Shown one piece after another: positions 22,042-32,090 of a DNA stretch of 64,000 nt. Origin of the DNA: Brevundimonas sp. A19_0 (lineage in GTDB: Bacteria; Pseudomonadota; Alphaproteobacteria; Caulobacterales; Caulobacteraceae); contig NZ_JAGHQP010000014.1 in NCBI RefSeq assembly GCF_017744255.1, positions 17,425 to 81,424 on the forward strand. The letters are read 5' to 3'. The notes below the pieces were generated by a model that saw nothing but the letters and a program-made list of their open reading frames with translations, did no database searches and had not been told where the DNA came from. Position 1 is the stretch's first letter. Each line of letters opens with the position of its first letter. A program made the position numbers and the translations under genes.

Positions 22042-22898
22042 CAGCGGGCCTCTTCTTCAGTCGTGACGGCCTGAACGGTCGTCGTGGTCGTTCCATCAGG
22101 CATTCTCTGGCTGACCGTCAGGGTCGAGCCGTCGAGCGCATAGGTGACGACGGGGTCTTCCGGCTGGTCCATCCAGCGGTTCTCCCCGGCCACCGGGCGA
22201 TCCAGCGGGCGCCACAGTACCCGATCACCCTCGATCCGGCATTCCGCCGTCAGCTGGCCGCCGTCGACCGGCGCGCGCCAGCCCACTGTGACGATGTTTC
22301 CGGCCCGGTCCAGCACCATGACATCGGCGCCCGACTGCCCATAGACGGCACCGACGCCGGCCTGACACACGGTCGCGCGCGCGGCCTCGCCCAGCGCAGC
22401 CGGCTCGGCGACAGCGGTCGGCTGTACGTCCGGCGTGGCCGGCGCCTCCGCAGGCTCACTCGCCGGCTCACCGCAGGCGGCCAGAACCAGGCAGGCGCCG
22501 AGAATAAACGGCACAGAGTGAAGGACCCCGGGGCCTTCACGCTTCGATGTCCGGCTCAGGACGCTTGCCAGCAGGCCAATCGCCAGCCTGACAACAAGCA
22601 GCACGGACAGCAGCGGTCCCACGCCCATGGCAATCACGCTGGCCCAGCCCACGATATCGTTGGGAAGCGCACGATTGACGGCAATTTCAATTAAACCGAT
22701 GGGAAAGACGAGCACGAACAGGACAACCGGGGCGAACTGCGCGGCAAGGCTCGCCACAGCCCACCGCTTCAGGCGTCGATTCCTGGCGATGAAAAACACC
22801 GCCACCGCCATCGCGATACCCAGTGCATATACCCACCAAAGCATTGCTGCGATGACGAGCATCTGGATTGCGAAGGTAATGCCCGACCACGCGTTCAT
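22041..22898 (-). CDS. Mosaic gene: four-helix membrane part joined to a lipoprotein-like part
   Basis: 285 residues, not a complex I subunit I recognise. Residues 1-115 form about four membrane helices. Residues 125-142 then read like a second signal peptide with lipobox LVLAAC (Cys142), followed by an acidic Pro/Ala linker and a small soluble domain with WRAPVDGGQLTAECRIEGDRVLWR that resembles secreted lipoproteins. No usable start lies directly before the inner signal, which suggests an in-frame fusion of two genes. The DNA for residues 1-110 looks less GC-rich than its neighbours. It lies between nuoF and nuoG. Function unknown. Confidence 0.7.
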   Translation of the reverse strand: MNAWSGITFAIQMLVIAAMLWWVYALGIAMAVAVFFIARNRRLKRWAVASLAAQFAPVVLFVLVFPIGLIEIAVNRALPNDIVGWASVIAMGVGPLLSVLLVVRLAIGLLASVLSRTSKREGPGVLHSVPFILGACLVLAACGEPASEPAEAPATPDVQPTAVAEPAALGEAARATVCQAGVGAVYGQSGADVMVLDRAGNIVTVGWRAPVDGGQLTAECRIEGDRVLWRPLDRPVAGENRWMDQPEDPVVTYALDGSTLTVSQRMPDGTTTTTVQAVTTEEEAR

Positions 22899-22901
22899 CC
22901 C

Positions 22902-24214
<1,313 letters not shown>

Positions 24215-24215
<1 letters not shown>

Positions 24216-24502
24216 CAGAGAGACGTCTCACGGTTCAGGGTCTGCATGCGCTGCCGGTGGTGCCGGGTGCGGATGAAGACAGCGGTGATCACAAGCGCCC
24301 AGCCGAACGCCAGCATGCCATAGCCGATGACGACCGCGTCCTCGCTCAGGCCCAGCATGCCGCGCGAGGCCAGGACCACGAAGACGGCCGCCAGAAGGAT
24401 CAGGGCGAGGCCTGCGGCGCGCACGGGCAGTCCGACACCGCGCAGCTCCCGGCGATAGGCCGCCCGGCCTCCTTCGGTTTCCAGATCGGGCGCGTCGATC
24501 AT
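24215..24502 (-). CDS. Small membrane protein of the nuo operon, unknown function
   Basis: 95 residues: a polar N-terminus, two membrane helices (about 28-48 and 54-76), then a basic His/Arg-rich tail ([10 protein letters not shown]), so both termini are probably cytoplasmic. It overlaps nuoE by 4 nt and nuoF by 1 nt, so it is translated with complex I subunits. I do not recognise the family. Confidence 0.75.
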
Positions 24503-25167
24503 GCCGGCGCCTTTTCGGGTTCGGAGTTTGGCAGCGTCTTGATCGGCTTGGCGGCCGAGCCGTCATACAGCTTCGGATCGGTCAGGGTCAGCGCCCCGCC
24601 CTCGGGCTCGGAACTGGCGCGCCCGACGCGGCTGCCGGGCTTCGGCGCCTTGCCGGCCGCAAAGTCGTCGATGATCTGCGCCATGTCGTCGGCGGACAGG
24701 TCCTCGAAATAATAGTCGTTGATCTGGGCCATCGGCGCATTGGCGCAGGCGCCCAGGCACTCAACCTCCTGCCAGGTGAAGCGGCCGTCGGCCGACAGGC
24801 GGTCCTTGGGACCGATCTTCTTCTTGCAGACGTCCATCAGGTCGCCGGCGCCGCGCAGCATGCAGGGCGTCGTGCCGCAGACCTGGATCAGGGCGCTGGT
24901 GCCGACCGGCTCCAGCATGAACATGGTGTAGAAGGTCGCGACCTCAAGCACCCGGATAGTCGGCATGTCGAGCAGTTCGGCAATGGCGCGGATGGCGGGC
25001 TCGGACACCCAGCCCTCCTGCTTCTGGACCAGCCACAGGATCGGGATCACAGCCGATTGCTTGCGGTCGGCCGGATATTTCTGGATCCACCAGTCGCACT
25101 TGGCCTTGGTCGCCTTCGAGAAGGCGAACGAGGCGGGCTGTTCCTTGGCGAGACGACGAACGCTCAT
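24499..25167 (-). CDS. nuoE: NADH-quinone oxidoreductase subunit E
   Basis: Carries the 2Fe-2S cluster N1a in the NADH-dehydrogenase module, 222 residues. Cluster ligands: Cys97, Cys102 (QVCGTTPCMLRG) and Cys137, Cys141 (ECLGACANAPM). A C-terminal extension of about 45 residues, rich in Pro/Lys/Glu, follows the thioredoxin-like fold, as often seen in alphaproteobacteria. It shares one base with the preceding 62-residue gene. Confidence 0.96.
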   Translation of the reverse strand: MSVRRLAKEQPASFAFSKATKAKCDWWIQKYPADRKQSAVIPILWLVQKQEGWVSEPAIRAIAELLDMPTIRVLEVATFYTMFMLEPVGTSALIQVCGTTPCMLRGAGDLMDVCKKKIGPKDRLSADGRFTWQEVECLGACANAPMAQINDYYFEDLSADDMAQIIDDFAAGKAPKPGSRVGRASSEPEGGALTLTDPKLYDGSAAKPIKTLPNSEPEKAPA

Positions 25168-25355
25168 CAGACTTCCATTTCCGAGGCGACCAAGCCGTCG
25201 CCCAGCATTTTCTTGCGCACAGTCAGAACCTTGTGCTGGCTGTTGCGGGCCAGAAGGAAATTGTGGTGCCAGGTTTCACCGCTGGAATCCGTCACCGAAT
25301 AGCTGACCACCTGCCAGCCCTGACGCACCAGATCGCTCAGGGGGGTGTCGCTCAT
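25167..25355 (-). CDS. 62-residue soluble protein of the nuo operon, unknown function
   Basis: Begins MSDTPLSDLVRQGWQVVSYS and continues with an alternating pattern (SGETWHHNFLLARNSQHKVL) that suggests a small beta-sheet fold, ending in a basic helix. No cysteines or membrane segment. The ATG overlaps the upstream membrane gene by 4 nt and its stop overlaps nuoE by one base. It is embedded between nuoD and nuoE, so coexpression with complex I is assured; function unknown. Confidence 0.78.
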   Translation of the reverse strand: MSDTPLSDLVRQGWQVVSYSVTDSSGETWHHNFLLARNSQHKVLTVRKKMLGDGLVASEMEV

Positions 25356-25753
25356 CGTGCCCCTCCCATCCAGCGGCCCAGACGCGCGCGCCAGACGTCG
25401 CGGCCGGCATCGCGCAGCGCCCCCGTCAGCAGCGAGAACGGCGGCAGAAAGCGCATGGCCAGCTGGCCGGCCATGATGGCCCCGCTCATCCAGACCAGCG
25501 AGCGCAGGTTCGCATCGATGAAGCCCCGGCCCTCTTCCAGATAGCCGAGCCGGTAGGCGCCGCGCACCAGGGTCACCCCGGCCGCGCCGGGCATGGCCAC
25601 CAGCGCCGAGGCCGTGGCAAAGGACAGGCCGCCCATGATCGCGCGCCGACGCGGGGAAAAGGCCAGTTGCACCACGACGCCCAGCGTCAGCAGCGCCGCG
25701 AACCAGATCGCCTGCGTCGTCGTGAAAACCGGCTGGACGGCAAAGCCCTGCAT
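25352..25753 (-). CDS. 133-residue membrane protein of the nuo operon, unknown function
   Basis: Membrane helices at about 12-32, 40-62 and 85-103, with a short Tyr-rich loop between the second and third. A basic C-terminal tail (RDVWRARLGRWMGG) should face the cytoplasm. It overlaps nuoD by one base and the next small gene by four. Not a recognised complex I subunit. Confidence 0.75.
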   Translation of the reverse strand: MQGFAVQPVFTTTQAIWFAALLTLGVVVQLAFSPRRRAIMGGLSFATASALVAMPGAAGVTLVRGAYRLGYLEEGRGFIDANLRSLVWMSGAIMAGQLAMRFLPPFSLLTGALRDAGRDVWRARLGRWMGGAR

Positions 25754-27027
25754 CAGCGATCCACCTCGCCGAACACAATGTCGAGCGAGCCCAGGATAGC
25801 CGAAACGTCCGCCAGCATGTGGCCGCGATTCATCCAGTCCATGGCCTGCAGGTGGCGGAAGCCGGGCGCCGAGATCTTGACCCGGTACGGCTTGTTGGTG
25901 CCGTCCGAGACCAGATAGATGCCGAACTCGCCCTTGGGCGCCTCGACGGCCGCATAGACCTCACCCTCGGGGGTGTGGAAACCCTCGGTGTAGAGTTTGA
26001 AGTGGTGGATCAGCGCTTCCATCGACCGCTTCATCTCGGCGCGGCGCGGCGGGACGATCTTGTTGTCCTCGACCATGACCGGCTCGCCGGGGCAGTTGCG
26101 CAGCCGATGGATGCACTGCTCCATGATGCGGACCGACTGGCGCATCTCTTCCATGCGGCACAGGTAGCGATCCCAGCAGTCGCCGTTCTTGCCGACCGGC
26201 ACGTCGAACTCCAGCTCGGCGTAGCACTCATAGGGCTGCGACTTGCGCAGGTCCCAGGCGATGTCCGAACCGCGGATCATCACGCCGGTGAAGCCCCAGG
26301 CCAGCGCCTGTTCCTTGGACACCACGCCGATATCGACGTTGCGTTGCTTGAAAATGCGGTTCTCGGTGACGAGCGAGTCGATGTCCTTGAGCGCCTTCGG
26401 GAACTCCTTGCACCAGCGGTCGATGTCGTCGATCAGCTGGGGCGTGATGTCCTGGTGGACGCCACCCGGCCGGAAATAGTTGGCGTGCATGCGCGCGCCG
26501 CAGGCCCGCTCATAGAACACCATCAGCTTCTCGCGCTCCTCGAAGCCCCACAGCGGCGGGGTCAGGGCGCCGACGTCCATGGCCTGGGTCGTCACGTTCA
26601 GCAGGTGCGAGAGAATCCGGCCGATTTCCGAGAACAGCACGCGGATCAGCTGGGCCCGGTACGGCACGTCCAGCATCAGCAGCTTTTCGATGGCCAGGCA
26701 GAAGGCGTGCTCCTGGTTCATCGGCGCGACGTAATCCAGCCGGTCCAGATAGGGCACGTTCTGGAGGTAGGTGCGCGCTTCCATCAGCTTTTCGGTGCCG
26801 CGGTGCAGCAGACCGATGTGCGGATCGACACGCGTCACCAGCTCGCCGTCCAGCTCCAGCACAAGACGCAGCACGCCGTGCGCGGCCGGGTGCTGGGGTC
26901 CGAAGTTGATGGTGAATTTGCGCTCGTCCATCTCGCGCGCGTGCGCGGTCCGGCCGTCATGCTCCATCGGCATGTCGTCGAAGACGGTCGTTCCGCCCGT
27001 CGCGGACGTCGGCGTCAGGTTCGTCAT
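25753..27027 (-). CDS. nuoD: NADH-quinone oxidoreductase subunit D
   Basis: 49-kDa-type subunit forming the quinone site with NuoB, 424 residues. Conserved segments: [14 protein letters not shown] (quinone-site His), [26 protein letters not shown] and the C-terminal DIVFGEVDR. The start ATG at 27027 (MTNLTPTS) overlaps the nuoC stop; an upstream in-frame extension lies within nuoC and is unlikely. Confidence 0.97.
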   Translation of the reverse strand: MTNLTPTSATGGTTVFDDMPMEHDGRTAHAREMDERKFTINFGPQHPAAHGVLRLVLELDGELVTRVDPHIGLLHRGTEKLMEARTYLQNVPYLDRLDYVAPMNQEHAFCLAIEKLLMLDVPYRAQLIRVLFSEIGRILSHLLNVTTQAMDVGALTPPLWGFEEREKLMVFYERACGARMHANYFRPGGVHQDITPQLIDDIDRWCKEFPKALKDIDSLVTENRIFKQRNVDIGVVSKEQALAWGFTGVMIRGSDIAWDLRKSQPYECYAELEFDVPVGKNGDCWDRYLCRMEEMRQSVRIMEQCIHRLRNCPGEPVMVEDNKIVPPRRAEMKRSMEALIHHFKLYTEGFHTPEGEVYAAVEAPKGEFGIYLVSDGTNKPYRVKISAPGFRHLQAMDWMNRGHMLADVSAILGSLDIVFGEVDR

Positions 27028-27653
27028 GCCTTGCTCCCCGCCTTCTCGTCGCCCGGCAGGACCGGCGCCGGATAGTCGGCCCCTTCCCACGGGGACAGGA
27101 AGTCGAAATTGCGGAACTCCTGGTTCAGCTTGACCGGCTCATAGACGACCCGCTTCTCGGCCTCGTCGTAACGAACCTCGACATAGCCGGTCATCGGGAA
27201 GTCCTTGCGCAGCGGATGCCCCTGGAAGCCATAGTCGGTCAGGATGCGGCGCAGGTCCGGGTGGTCCGAGAACAGGATGCCGTACATGTCGAACGCCTCC
27301 CGCTCGAACCAGTCGGCCGCCGGATAGACCGCCGTCACGCTGGGCACCGGCGTCGTCTCGTCGGTCGACACCTTGACGCGCAACCGCGCGTTCCGCGTCA
27401 GCGACAGCAGGTGATAGACCACCTCGAACCGCGCCTCGCGGTCCGGATAGTCGACCCCGCACACATCGATCAGCTGCTGGAAGCCGAAGCGATCACGCAG
27501 GGTCGTCAGAACCGTCACGATCGACTCGCGATCGGCGACCAGGTTCAACTCGCCATGGGCCACATAGGCCTCGACGCCCAGCTCGGCGACCATTTCGGTA
27601 CCCAGGGGCGTCAGCGCCGTCTCGAGGGCGGTCAGGGCTTCCAGCGCGTTCAT
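27024..27653 (-). CDS. nuoC: NADH-quinone oxidoreductase subunit C
   Basis: 30-kDa-type peripheral subunit, 209 residues. It has [24 protein letters not shown] and the signature [27 protein letters not shown]. The ATG at 27653 ([10 protein letters not shown]) overlaps the nuoB stop by 4 nt. NuoC and NuoD are separate here, unlike the fused NuoCD of enterobacteria. Confidence 0.97.
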   Translation of the reverse strand: MNALEALTALETALTPLGTEMVAELGVEAYVAHGELNLVADRESIVTVLTTLRDRFGFQQLIDVCGVDYPDREARFEVVYHLLSLTRNARLRVKVSTDETTPVPSVTAVYPAADWFEREAFDMYGILFSDHPDLRRILTDYGFQGHPLRKDFPMTGYVEVRYDEAEKRVVYEPVKLNQEFRNFDFLSPWEGADYPAPVLPGDEKAGSKA

Positions 27654-28237
27654 CGGTCGATCGTCCCCGTGCGACGAATCTTCTTCTGCAGCTGCAGCAG
27701 GCCGTACAGCAGGGCCTCGGCCGTCGGCGGGCACCCGGGCACGTACACGTCCACCGGCACGACCCGGTCACAACCGCGTACAACACTGTAACTATAGTGA
27801 TAATACCCGCCGCCATTGGCGCAGCTGCCCATCGACAGGACATAGCGCGGATCGGGCATCTGGTCGTAGACCTTGCGCAGGGCCGGAGCCATCTTGTTGG
27901 TCAGGGTGCCGGCCACGATCATCAGGTCCGACTGGCGCGGGCTGGCGCGGGGCGCCATGCCGAACCGCTCCATGTCGAAGCGCGGCATCGACGCCTGCAT
28001 CATCTCGACGGCGCAGCACGCCAGACCAAAGGTCATCCACATCAGCGAGCCGGTACGCGCCCAGGTGATGACGTCGTCCAGCGAAGCCGTCAGGAAGCCT
28101 TCCTTGCCGACCTCGGTGTTGACCGCCTCGAAGAATTTGTCGTGGATCTTCGGGTCATAGCCCTGAACCGTGGCGCGGGCGCCCTGACCGAAGGCCGGGC
28201 TGGCCGGGCGGCCGTCCGGGGTGACGATCACTCCCAT
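27650..28237 (-). CDS. nuoB: NADH-quinone oxidoreductase subunit B
   Basis: Holds the terminal 4Fe-4S cluster N2 that reduces quinone, 195 residues. The ligands are the adjacent pair Cys74-Cys75 (ACCAVEMM), Cys139 (GSCANGGG) and Cys169 ([10 protein letters not shown]). The start ATG at 28237 has GAGGAG upstream and overlaps the nuoA end by 10 nt; a longer in-frame reading into nuoA is not coding. Confidence 0.97.
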   Translation of the reverse strand: MGVIVTPDGRPASPAFGQGARATVQGYDPKIHDKFFEAVNTEVGKEGFLTASLDDVITWARTGSLMWMTFGLACCAVEMMQASMPRFDMERFGMAPRASPRQSDLMIVAGTLTNKMAPALRKVYDQMPDPRYVLSMGSCANGGGYYHYSYSVVRGCDRVVPVDVYVPGCPPTAEALLYGLLQLQKKIRRTGTIDR

Positions 28238-28605
28238 TCCAGGGCTCCTCGTTTCCACTCGTAGATAAAGCCGACGGTCAGCACGCCGAGGAAGACCATC
28301 ATCGACCAGAAGGCGAACACCATGCCGCCCGTCGACAGGTCGAACATCGACACCGCCCACGGGAACAGGAAGGCGACCTCGAGGTCGAAGATGATGAACA
28401 GGATCGACACCAGATAGAATCGCACGTCGAACTTCATGCGCGCGTCGTCAAAGGCGTTGAACCCGCACTCATAGGCCGAGAGCTTTTCGCTGTCGGGATT
28501 GGTCGGCGCCATCGCCCAGGCCGCGACCATGAACAGGATGCCGATCACCGCTCCGATCGCGAGGAAAATCACGACCGGCAGATATTCAAGCAGAAACGCA
28601 TTCAT
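28228..28605 (-). CDS. nuoA: NADH-quinone oxidoreductase subunit A
   Basis: First gene of the complex I operon. 125 residues, three membrane helices, with the conserved loop [28 protein letters not shown] between helices 1 and 2, which lines the quinone tunnel. The ribosome site before the ATG is weak. The 255-bp gap between its start and tRNA-Asp holds the operon promoter. Confidence 0.97.
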   Translation of the reverse strand: MNAFLLEYLPVVIFLAIGAVIGILFMVAAWAMAPTNPDSEKLSAYECGFNAFDDARMKFDVRFYLVSILFIIFDLEVAFLFPWAVSMFDLSTGGMVFAFWSMMVFLGVLTVGFIYEWKRGALEWE

Positions 28606-28649
28606 AAGAGGGGGCCTCGCGCACCGGGGAGACGGCGGAATCGGCGCTT

Positions 28650-28676
28650 TCTAGACCTAAGCCGCGCGCGGTTCAA
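28650..28676 (-). promoter_or_regulatory. Candidate nuo operon promoter
   Basis: Minus strand: TTGAAC (28676-28671), 15-nt spacer, TCTAGA within GTCTAGAAA (28655-28650), about 45 bp before the nuoA ATG. The -10 resembles the Caulobacter GCTANAWC element and is shared with the candidate internal promoter before nuoJ. Not tested. Confidence 0.4.
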
Positions 28677-28794
28677 ACCCATGCGGCAAAAGGTTTTTCT
28701 TGAGAATTGTTCGCAAACGCCCGCTTTGGGCCAAGTCGATCCGGCCCCGGAAGCGCGTCGGGGCCGGATTGTGAAATTTGCAGCATTGACCCGC

Positions 28795-28822
28795 TTGACG
28801 TCTGCCGAGGCCCCGCCTAAAC
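28795..28822 (+). promoter_or_regulatory. tRNA-Asp promoter
   Basis: TTGACG (28795-28800), 14 nt, GCCTAAAC (28815-28822) fits the Caulobacter consensus TTGACGS-N10-14-GCTANAWC with one mismatch in the -10. It lies 38 bp before the tRNA. Confidence 0.6.
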
Positions 28823-28860
28823 GACGCCCTCCTTCGGGCGGCAACGCCTGAACGGGAAAC

Positions 28861-28937
28861 GCGGGTGTAGCTCAGTTGGTTAGAGTGCCGGCCTGTCACG
28901 CCGGAGGTCGCGGGTTCGAGCCCCGTCACTCGCGCCA
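28861..28937 (+). tRNA. tRNA-Asp (GTC)
   Basis: 77 nt with encoded CCA. The acceptor stem GCGGGTG/CACTCGC has one G-U pair. Anticodon stem CCGGC/GCCGG with loop CTGTCAC; anticodon GTC at 28895-28897. The T-arm GCGGG-TTCGAGC-CCCGT is normal. Its 3' end takes part in a 10-bp perfect hairpin described separately. Confidence 0.97.
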
Positions 28938-28962
28938 TTCCTGACCTGGTTCGGAATGGCGC
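28932..28962 (+). terminator. Hairpin at the 3' end of tRNA-Asp
   Basis: GCGCCATTCC (28932-28941) pairs perfectly with GGAATGGCGC (28953-28962) around an 11-nt loop. The left arm includes the tRNA discriminator and CCA. No U-run follows, so it may act in 3' processing or as a weak terminator. Confidence 0.4.
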
Positions 28963-28977
28963 CGCGTTCCCTCTCCC

Positions 28978-29964
28978 CTACCCCCCGCTGTAGCCCCCGA
29001 TGATCGGCAGCACCTCGCCGGTGATGTAGCTCGAGCACTGGGGTGACGCGAGGAAGACATAGGCCGGAGCGATCTCTTCCGGCTGGGCGGGGCGCTTCAT
29101 CACCGTCCCCGAGCCGAATTTCGACGTACCCTCTGCATCGCGGTCCGCCGGGTTGAGCGGGGTCCAGACCGGGCCCGGGGCCACCACATTCACCCGGATG
29201 CCGCGCGGCGCCAGATGGGTGCCCAGTGACCGCGCGAAGGCGTGGATGCCGCCCTTGGTCATCGAATAGTCGAGCAGCTGGTCGTTGCCCATGATGCCGG
29301 TCACCGACCCGGTCATCACGATCGCTCCGCCATTCTTCAGATGCGGGACCGCCGCCTGGCAGATGTTGAAATAGCCATAGAGGTTGGTCTTCAGCGTGCG
29401 ATCGAAATGCTCAAAGGTCAGGTCCTCGAACGCCGGCACATGCTCCTGGAAAGCGGCATTCGGCACCACCACGTCCAGCCGGCCGAAAGCGTCCAGCGTG
29501 GCTTTGACTGCTGCCTTGGCAAAGGCCGGGTCCGAGACGTCACCCTTCAGTACGATCGCTTTCCGGCCTTCCTTCTCGACCGCCTTGCGGGTGTCCTCGG
29601 CGTCCCCTTCCTCATCAAGGTGGCAGATGGCGATGTCGCAGCCCTCGCGCGCAAACAGGACCGCTACGGCCCGCCCGATTCCCGAATCGCTGCCGGTGAT
29701 CAGGGCCGCGGATCCCTCAAGCTTGCCCGAGCCCTTCCAGAAGGGCGCATCGTACATCGGCTGGGGATCCAGGGCGGCCTCGTCACCCGGCTTGGTCTGG
29801 TGCTGTTTCGGGAATGGGGGCTCCGGATAGCGCCGGGCGCCGGCCTGCACCGCCCCCTGCTCTTCCGAATCGCCCGAGCGGGCATCCTTGTCGTCGATCC
29901 GTTCCTGGATCTCGCGTTCCTGATCGGCAATTTTCTCGGCGCGCGCGTCGAAGCGGTCGTCCAT
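28978..29964 (-). CDS. SDR family oxidoreductase, YghA/YhdF-like with N-terminal extension
   Basis: 328 residues. The first ~75 are a charged extension (AEKIADQEREIQERIDDKD, then PFPKQHQTKPG) typical of the stress-linked YghA/YhdF group. The Rossmann core has TGSDSGIGRA, NAAF, catalytic Ser in VMTGSV and YSMTKGG. The C-terminal PAQPEEIAPAYVFLAS and ITGEVLPIIGGYSG complete the family pattern. AGGAGG sits 6 nt before the ATG. Substrate unknown; homologues are often induced by stress. It is a single transcription unit convergent with tRNA-Asp. Confidence 0.9.
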   Translation of the reverse strand: MDDRFDARAEKIADQEREIQERIDDKDARSGDSEEQGAVQAGARRYPEPPFPKQHQTKPGDEAALDPQPMYDAPFWKGSGKLEGSAALITGSDSGIGRAVAVLFAREGCDIAICHLDEEGDAEDTRKAVEKEGRKAIVLKGDVSDPAFAKAAVKATLDAFGRLDVVVPNAAFQEHVPAFEDLTFEHFDRTLKTNLYGYFNICQAAVPHLKNGGAIVMTGSVTGIMGNDQLLDYSMTKGGIHAFARSLGTHLAPRGIRVNVVAPGPVWTPLNPADRDAEGTSKFGSGTVMKRPAQPEEIAPAYVFLASPQCSSYITGEVLPIIGGYSGG

Positions 29965-30031
29965 GGCTGGCCTCCTGTGGGTTCAGAAGGGCAATGCGCC
30001 ATGCGGGCGGCCTGTTCCGAATGGTCAGGCT

Positions 30032-30553
30032 TCAGCAGTTGGACGGCGCGCCGTACCTGAGGGTCTCGCCCGACACCTCGCCATTGCGAAGCTCGATCCG
30101 GATCAGCCGGTCATATTCGCACTCGGGCATGTCGGGCGTCTCATAGCCCAGCGCCCGTGCAATCAGCGGGACCGTATTGCTGTGCCCGGAAATCAGCACC
30201 ACGGCATCTTCCGGCAGGGCCATCACACCCCGTCGGATGGTCTCGACATGGCCCTCCACACCCGCGTCCAGCGGGCTGATGGCGACGAAGGCGCCCGAGG
30301 CCTCGATGGTCGGTGCCGCCGTCAGACGCGTGCGCTGCATGGGGCTGACGACGACCAGATCCGGGGCATCCTCTGCGAACAGGGCCGCAAGCGCTGTCGA
30401 CCGGGCCATTCCAGCGTCCGACAGAGCCGGGTCGCGCTCGGTGTCGCTGGCCTTTTCGGCGTGACGGACGATGTAGACGGTCTGGGCCGAGGCCGCGCCC
30501 GCCGCGAGGGTCAGGCCGCAGGCGGCGGCGATCCCGATGATCAGGCTTCTCAT
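30032..30553 (-). CDS. Secreted histidine phosphatase (SixA/phosphoglycerate mutase-like)
   Basis: 173 residues with a cleavable signal peptide (about 1-23, ending AASAQ), so periplasmic. The phosphatase catalytic motif RHAEK follows at 30-34, then SPMQRTRLTA and a second histidine in SGHSNTVP. C-terminal Cys plus one internal Cys. The start overlaps the glycosyltransferase end by 4 nt, so they are coexpressed. It may act on a sugar- or nucleotide-phosphate in the envelope; substrate unknown. Confidence 0.87.
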   Translation of the reverse strand: MRSLIIGIAAACGLTLAAGAASAQTVYIVRHAEKASDTERDPALSDAGMARSTALAALFAEDAPDLVVVSPMQRTRLTAAPTIEASGAFVAISPLDAGVEGHVETIRRGVMALPEDAVVLISGHSNTVPLIARALGYETPDMPECEYDRLIRIELRNGEVSGETLRYGAPSNC

Positions 30554-31869
30554 GTGTCGTTTCCACCGCGCATGAAGGCACTCTGGCCGCTGGCCTCACC
30601 ATAGACGCGGCACAGGTCCTCGAACACCCGGTTCCAGGCGAAGCGCGTCTCGGCCTTGATGCGGGCGGCCCGCCCGATGGCCTCGATATCGCGCTCGAAC
30701 AGGGCGGAGACCGCCTCGGCATAGGCGCGCGGCTCGGCGCGATCCGCCAGTTGACCAACCTCGGTGTCGACCGTCTCGGCCACGCCGCCGGCGTTGACGC
30801 CCACCACAGGGCGGCCACACGCCATGGCCTCCAGCACGATCAGGCCGAAGGGCTCCTTGTCATTGGCATGCACGAAGGCGTCGCAACTGGCGATGATCTT
30901 TGCCACGGCCTTGGGATCGGTCTCGTACGGCATGGCGATCACCCGGTCCTCGGGCGGCATGCCCGTACCGGCCCCGACCAGCACCAGATGATAGGGCTCA
31001 CCGAGCAGCTGGACCGCCTCGATCAGGACGTCGATGTTCTTTTCCTTGGCCGGTCGCCCCGCGAAGCACAGCAGGCGCGCACTGTCGGGCAGGCCCAGCT
31101 GGTCCAGCAGCCACTGACGGTCGCGACGGTCCGGGCGGAAGGTGTCGATCTCCACCCCCAGCGGCCGGATGACGATGTTCTGGATACCGGCTTCCTCGAG
31201 ACGGCGGGCAATGAAGCGGCTGGGCGAGACCACCGCGTCGAACTGCGAGAACAGGCGGGCCCAGCGCTTCTCGACCGGCTTCTTGGCCCATTCGCCGAAG
31301 TGCAGGGCTGCGAGGCCCGCCGGATCCGAGTGGCAGAAACCGATCACCGGACAGCCGACCCGCTGGCCGGCCTCAAGCGCCCCCTGCCCGGGCGTATAGG
31401 GATCGCCCGCCTCGATCACCGAGGGTTTGAGCGCCGACACCCAGGCGCCCCAGCGGCGTACCGACGACGGCCAGCGATAGCCGTCACCGAACGGCAGCTT
31501 GGCGGCATGCAGGCGAACGATGTCATCGGCCCCGACACGGTGCTTCGCACCCGGCACGACCAGGCTGTGGGCGACGTCCGGGCGGTTTTCGGCCAGCCAG
31601 GCCTTCTTGGACAGGAGGTACCGCTTCACCCCCCCCGAGCGGGGCGCATACAGCATGGTGGTGTCGACCAGCCTGGGCCGCGGGTCGGTCGCCACGCGGC
31701 GCACGCCCTCAAAGGCTTCGGAGACCTCTTCATCGAGCCCGGGGATCAGCCTGAGCTCGGTTTCCTGGACATCCTGCCCCCGGAGACTGCGGGCCAGTTT
31801 CAGACCGCCTTCGCGGCCCGATCCTTCGGAGAGCGCTTTCCGGCGTTTGGAAGACTTCGGCTTGACCAT
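30550..31869 (-). CDS. Glycosyltransferase family 4
   Basis: 439 residues, GT-B fold. The N-terminal domain includes DTTMLYAPRSGGVKRYLLSKK and GFCHSDPAGL. The C-terminal donor-binding domain has RPLGVEIDTFRP, FAGRPAKEKNIDVLIEA and the E-x7-E motif in KEPFGLIVLEAMACGRPVVG. The first ~45 residues are basic and low in structure. No signal or membrane helix, so it works on the cytoplasmic face. It lies 30 nt after the RHH gene and is coupled to the phosphatase. Acceptor unknown. Confidence 0.9.
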   Translation of the reverse strand: MVKPKSSKRRKALSEGSGREGGLKLARSLRGQDVQETELRLIPGLDEEVSEAFEGVRRVATDPRPRLVDTTMLYAPRSGGVKRYLLSKKAWLAENRPDVAHSLVVPGAKHRVGADDIVRLHAAKLPFGDGYRWPSSVRRWGAWVSALKPSVIEAGDPYTPGQGALEAGQRVGCPVIGFCHSDPAGLAALHFGEWAKKPVEKRWARLFSQFDAVVSPSRFIARRLEEAGIQNIVIRPLGVEIDTFRPDRRDRQWLLDQLGLPDSARLLCFAGRPAKEKNIDVLIEAVQLLGEPYHLVLVGAGTGMPPEDRVIAMPYETDPKAVAKIIASCDAFVHANDKEPFGLIVLEAMACGRPVVGVNAGGVAETVDTEVGQLADRAEPRAYAEAVSALFERDIEAIGRAARIKAETRFAWNRVFEDLCRVYGEASGQSAFMRGGNDT

Positions 31870-31899
31870 AAGCGCCCGTACCCCTGACGGGTGGCAATC

Positions 31900-32082
31900 T
31901 CAAGCCTCGTCCGTGCCCGGCGTATCGTCCTCGACCCGACGGCCGCGTCGCGCCAGGGCCTCCCGCAGCAGAATTTCAACCTGGGCATTGACCGAGCGCA
32001 GGTCAGCGGCGGCCAGTCTTTCGACGGCCGCCATGACCTGGGGCGAACCTCTGAACAAAAAGGCTTTGCGGTCCTTCGCCAT
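31900..32082 (-). CDS. Arc-type ribbon-helix-helix DNA-binding protein
   Basis: 60 residues. A beta-strand KAFLFRGS is followed by helix PQVMAAVERLAAADL and helix SVNAQVEILLREAL, the Arc/CopG RHH layout (the SVNAQVEILLREAL core matches Arc family domains). An acidic tail ends the protein. It starts 8 nt after the SPFH stop, so the pair is one unit. The palindrome in front of the SPFH gene is a natural operator candidate for it. No toxin gene is adjacent, so an antitoxin role is not supported. Confidence 0.85.
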   Translation of the reverse strand: MAKDRKAFLFRGSPQVMAAVERLAAADLRSVNAQVEILLREALARRGRRVEDDTPGTDEA

Positions 32083-32090
32083 CCGCTCCC

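Noticed and set aside
31900..32082. Antitoxin of a toxin-antitoxin pair
   Set aside because: RHH fold fits, but the neighbours are an SPFH protein and a glycosyltransferase, with no toxin-sized partner.
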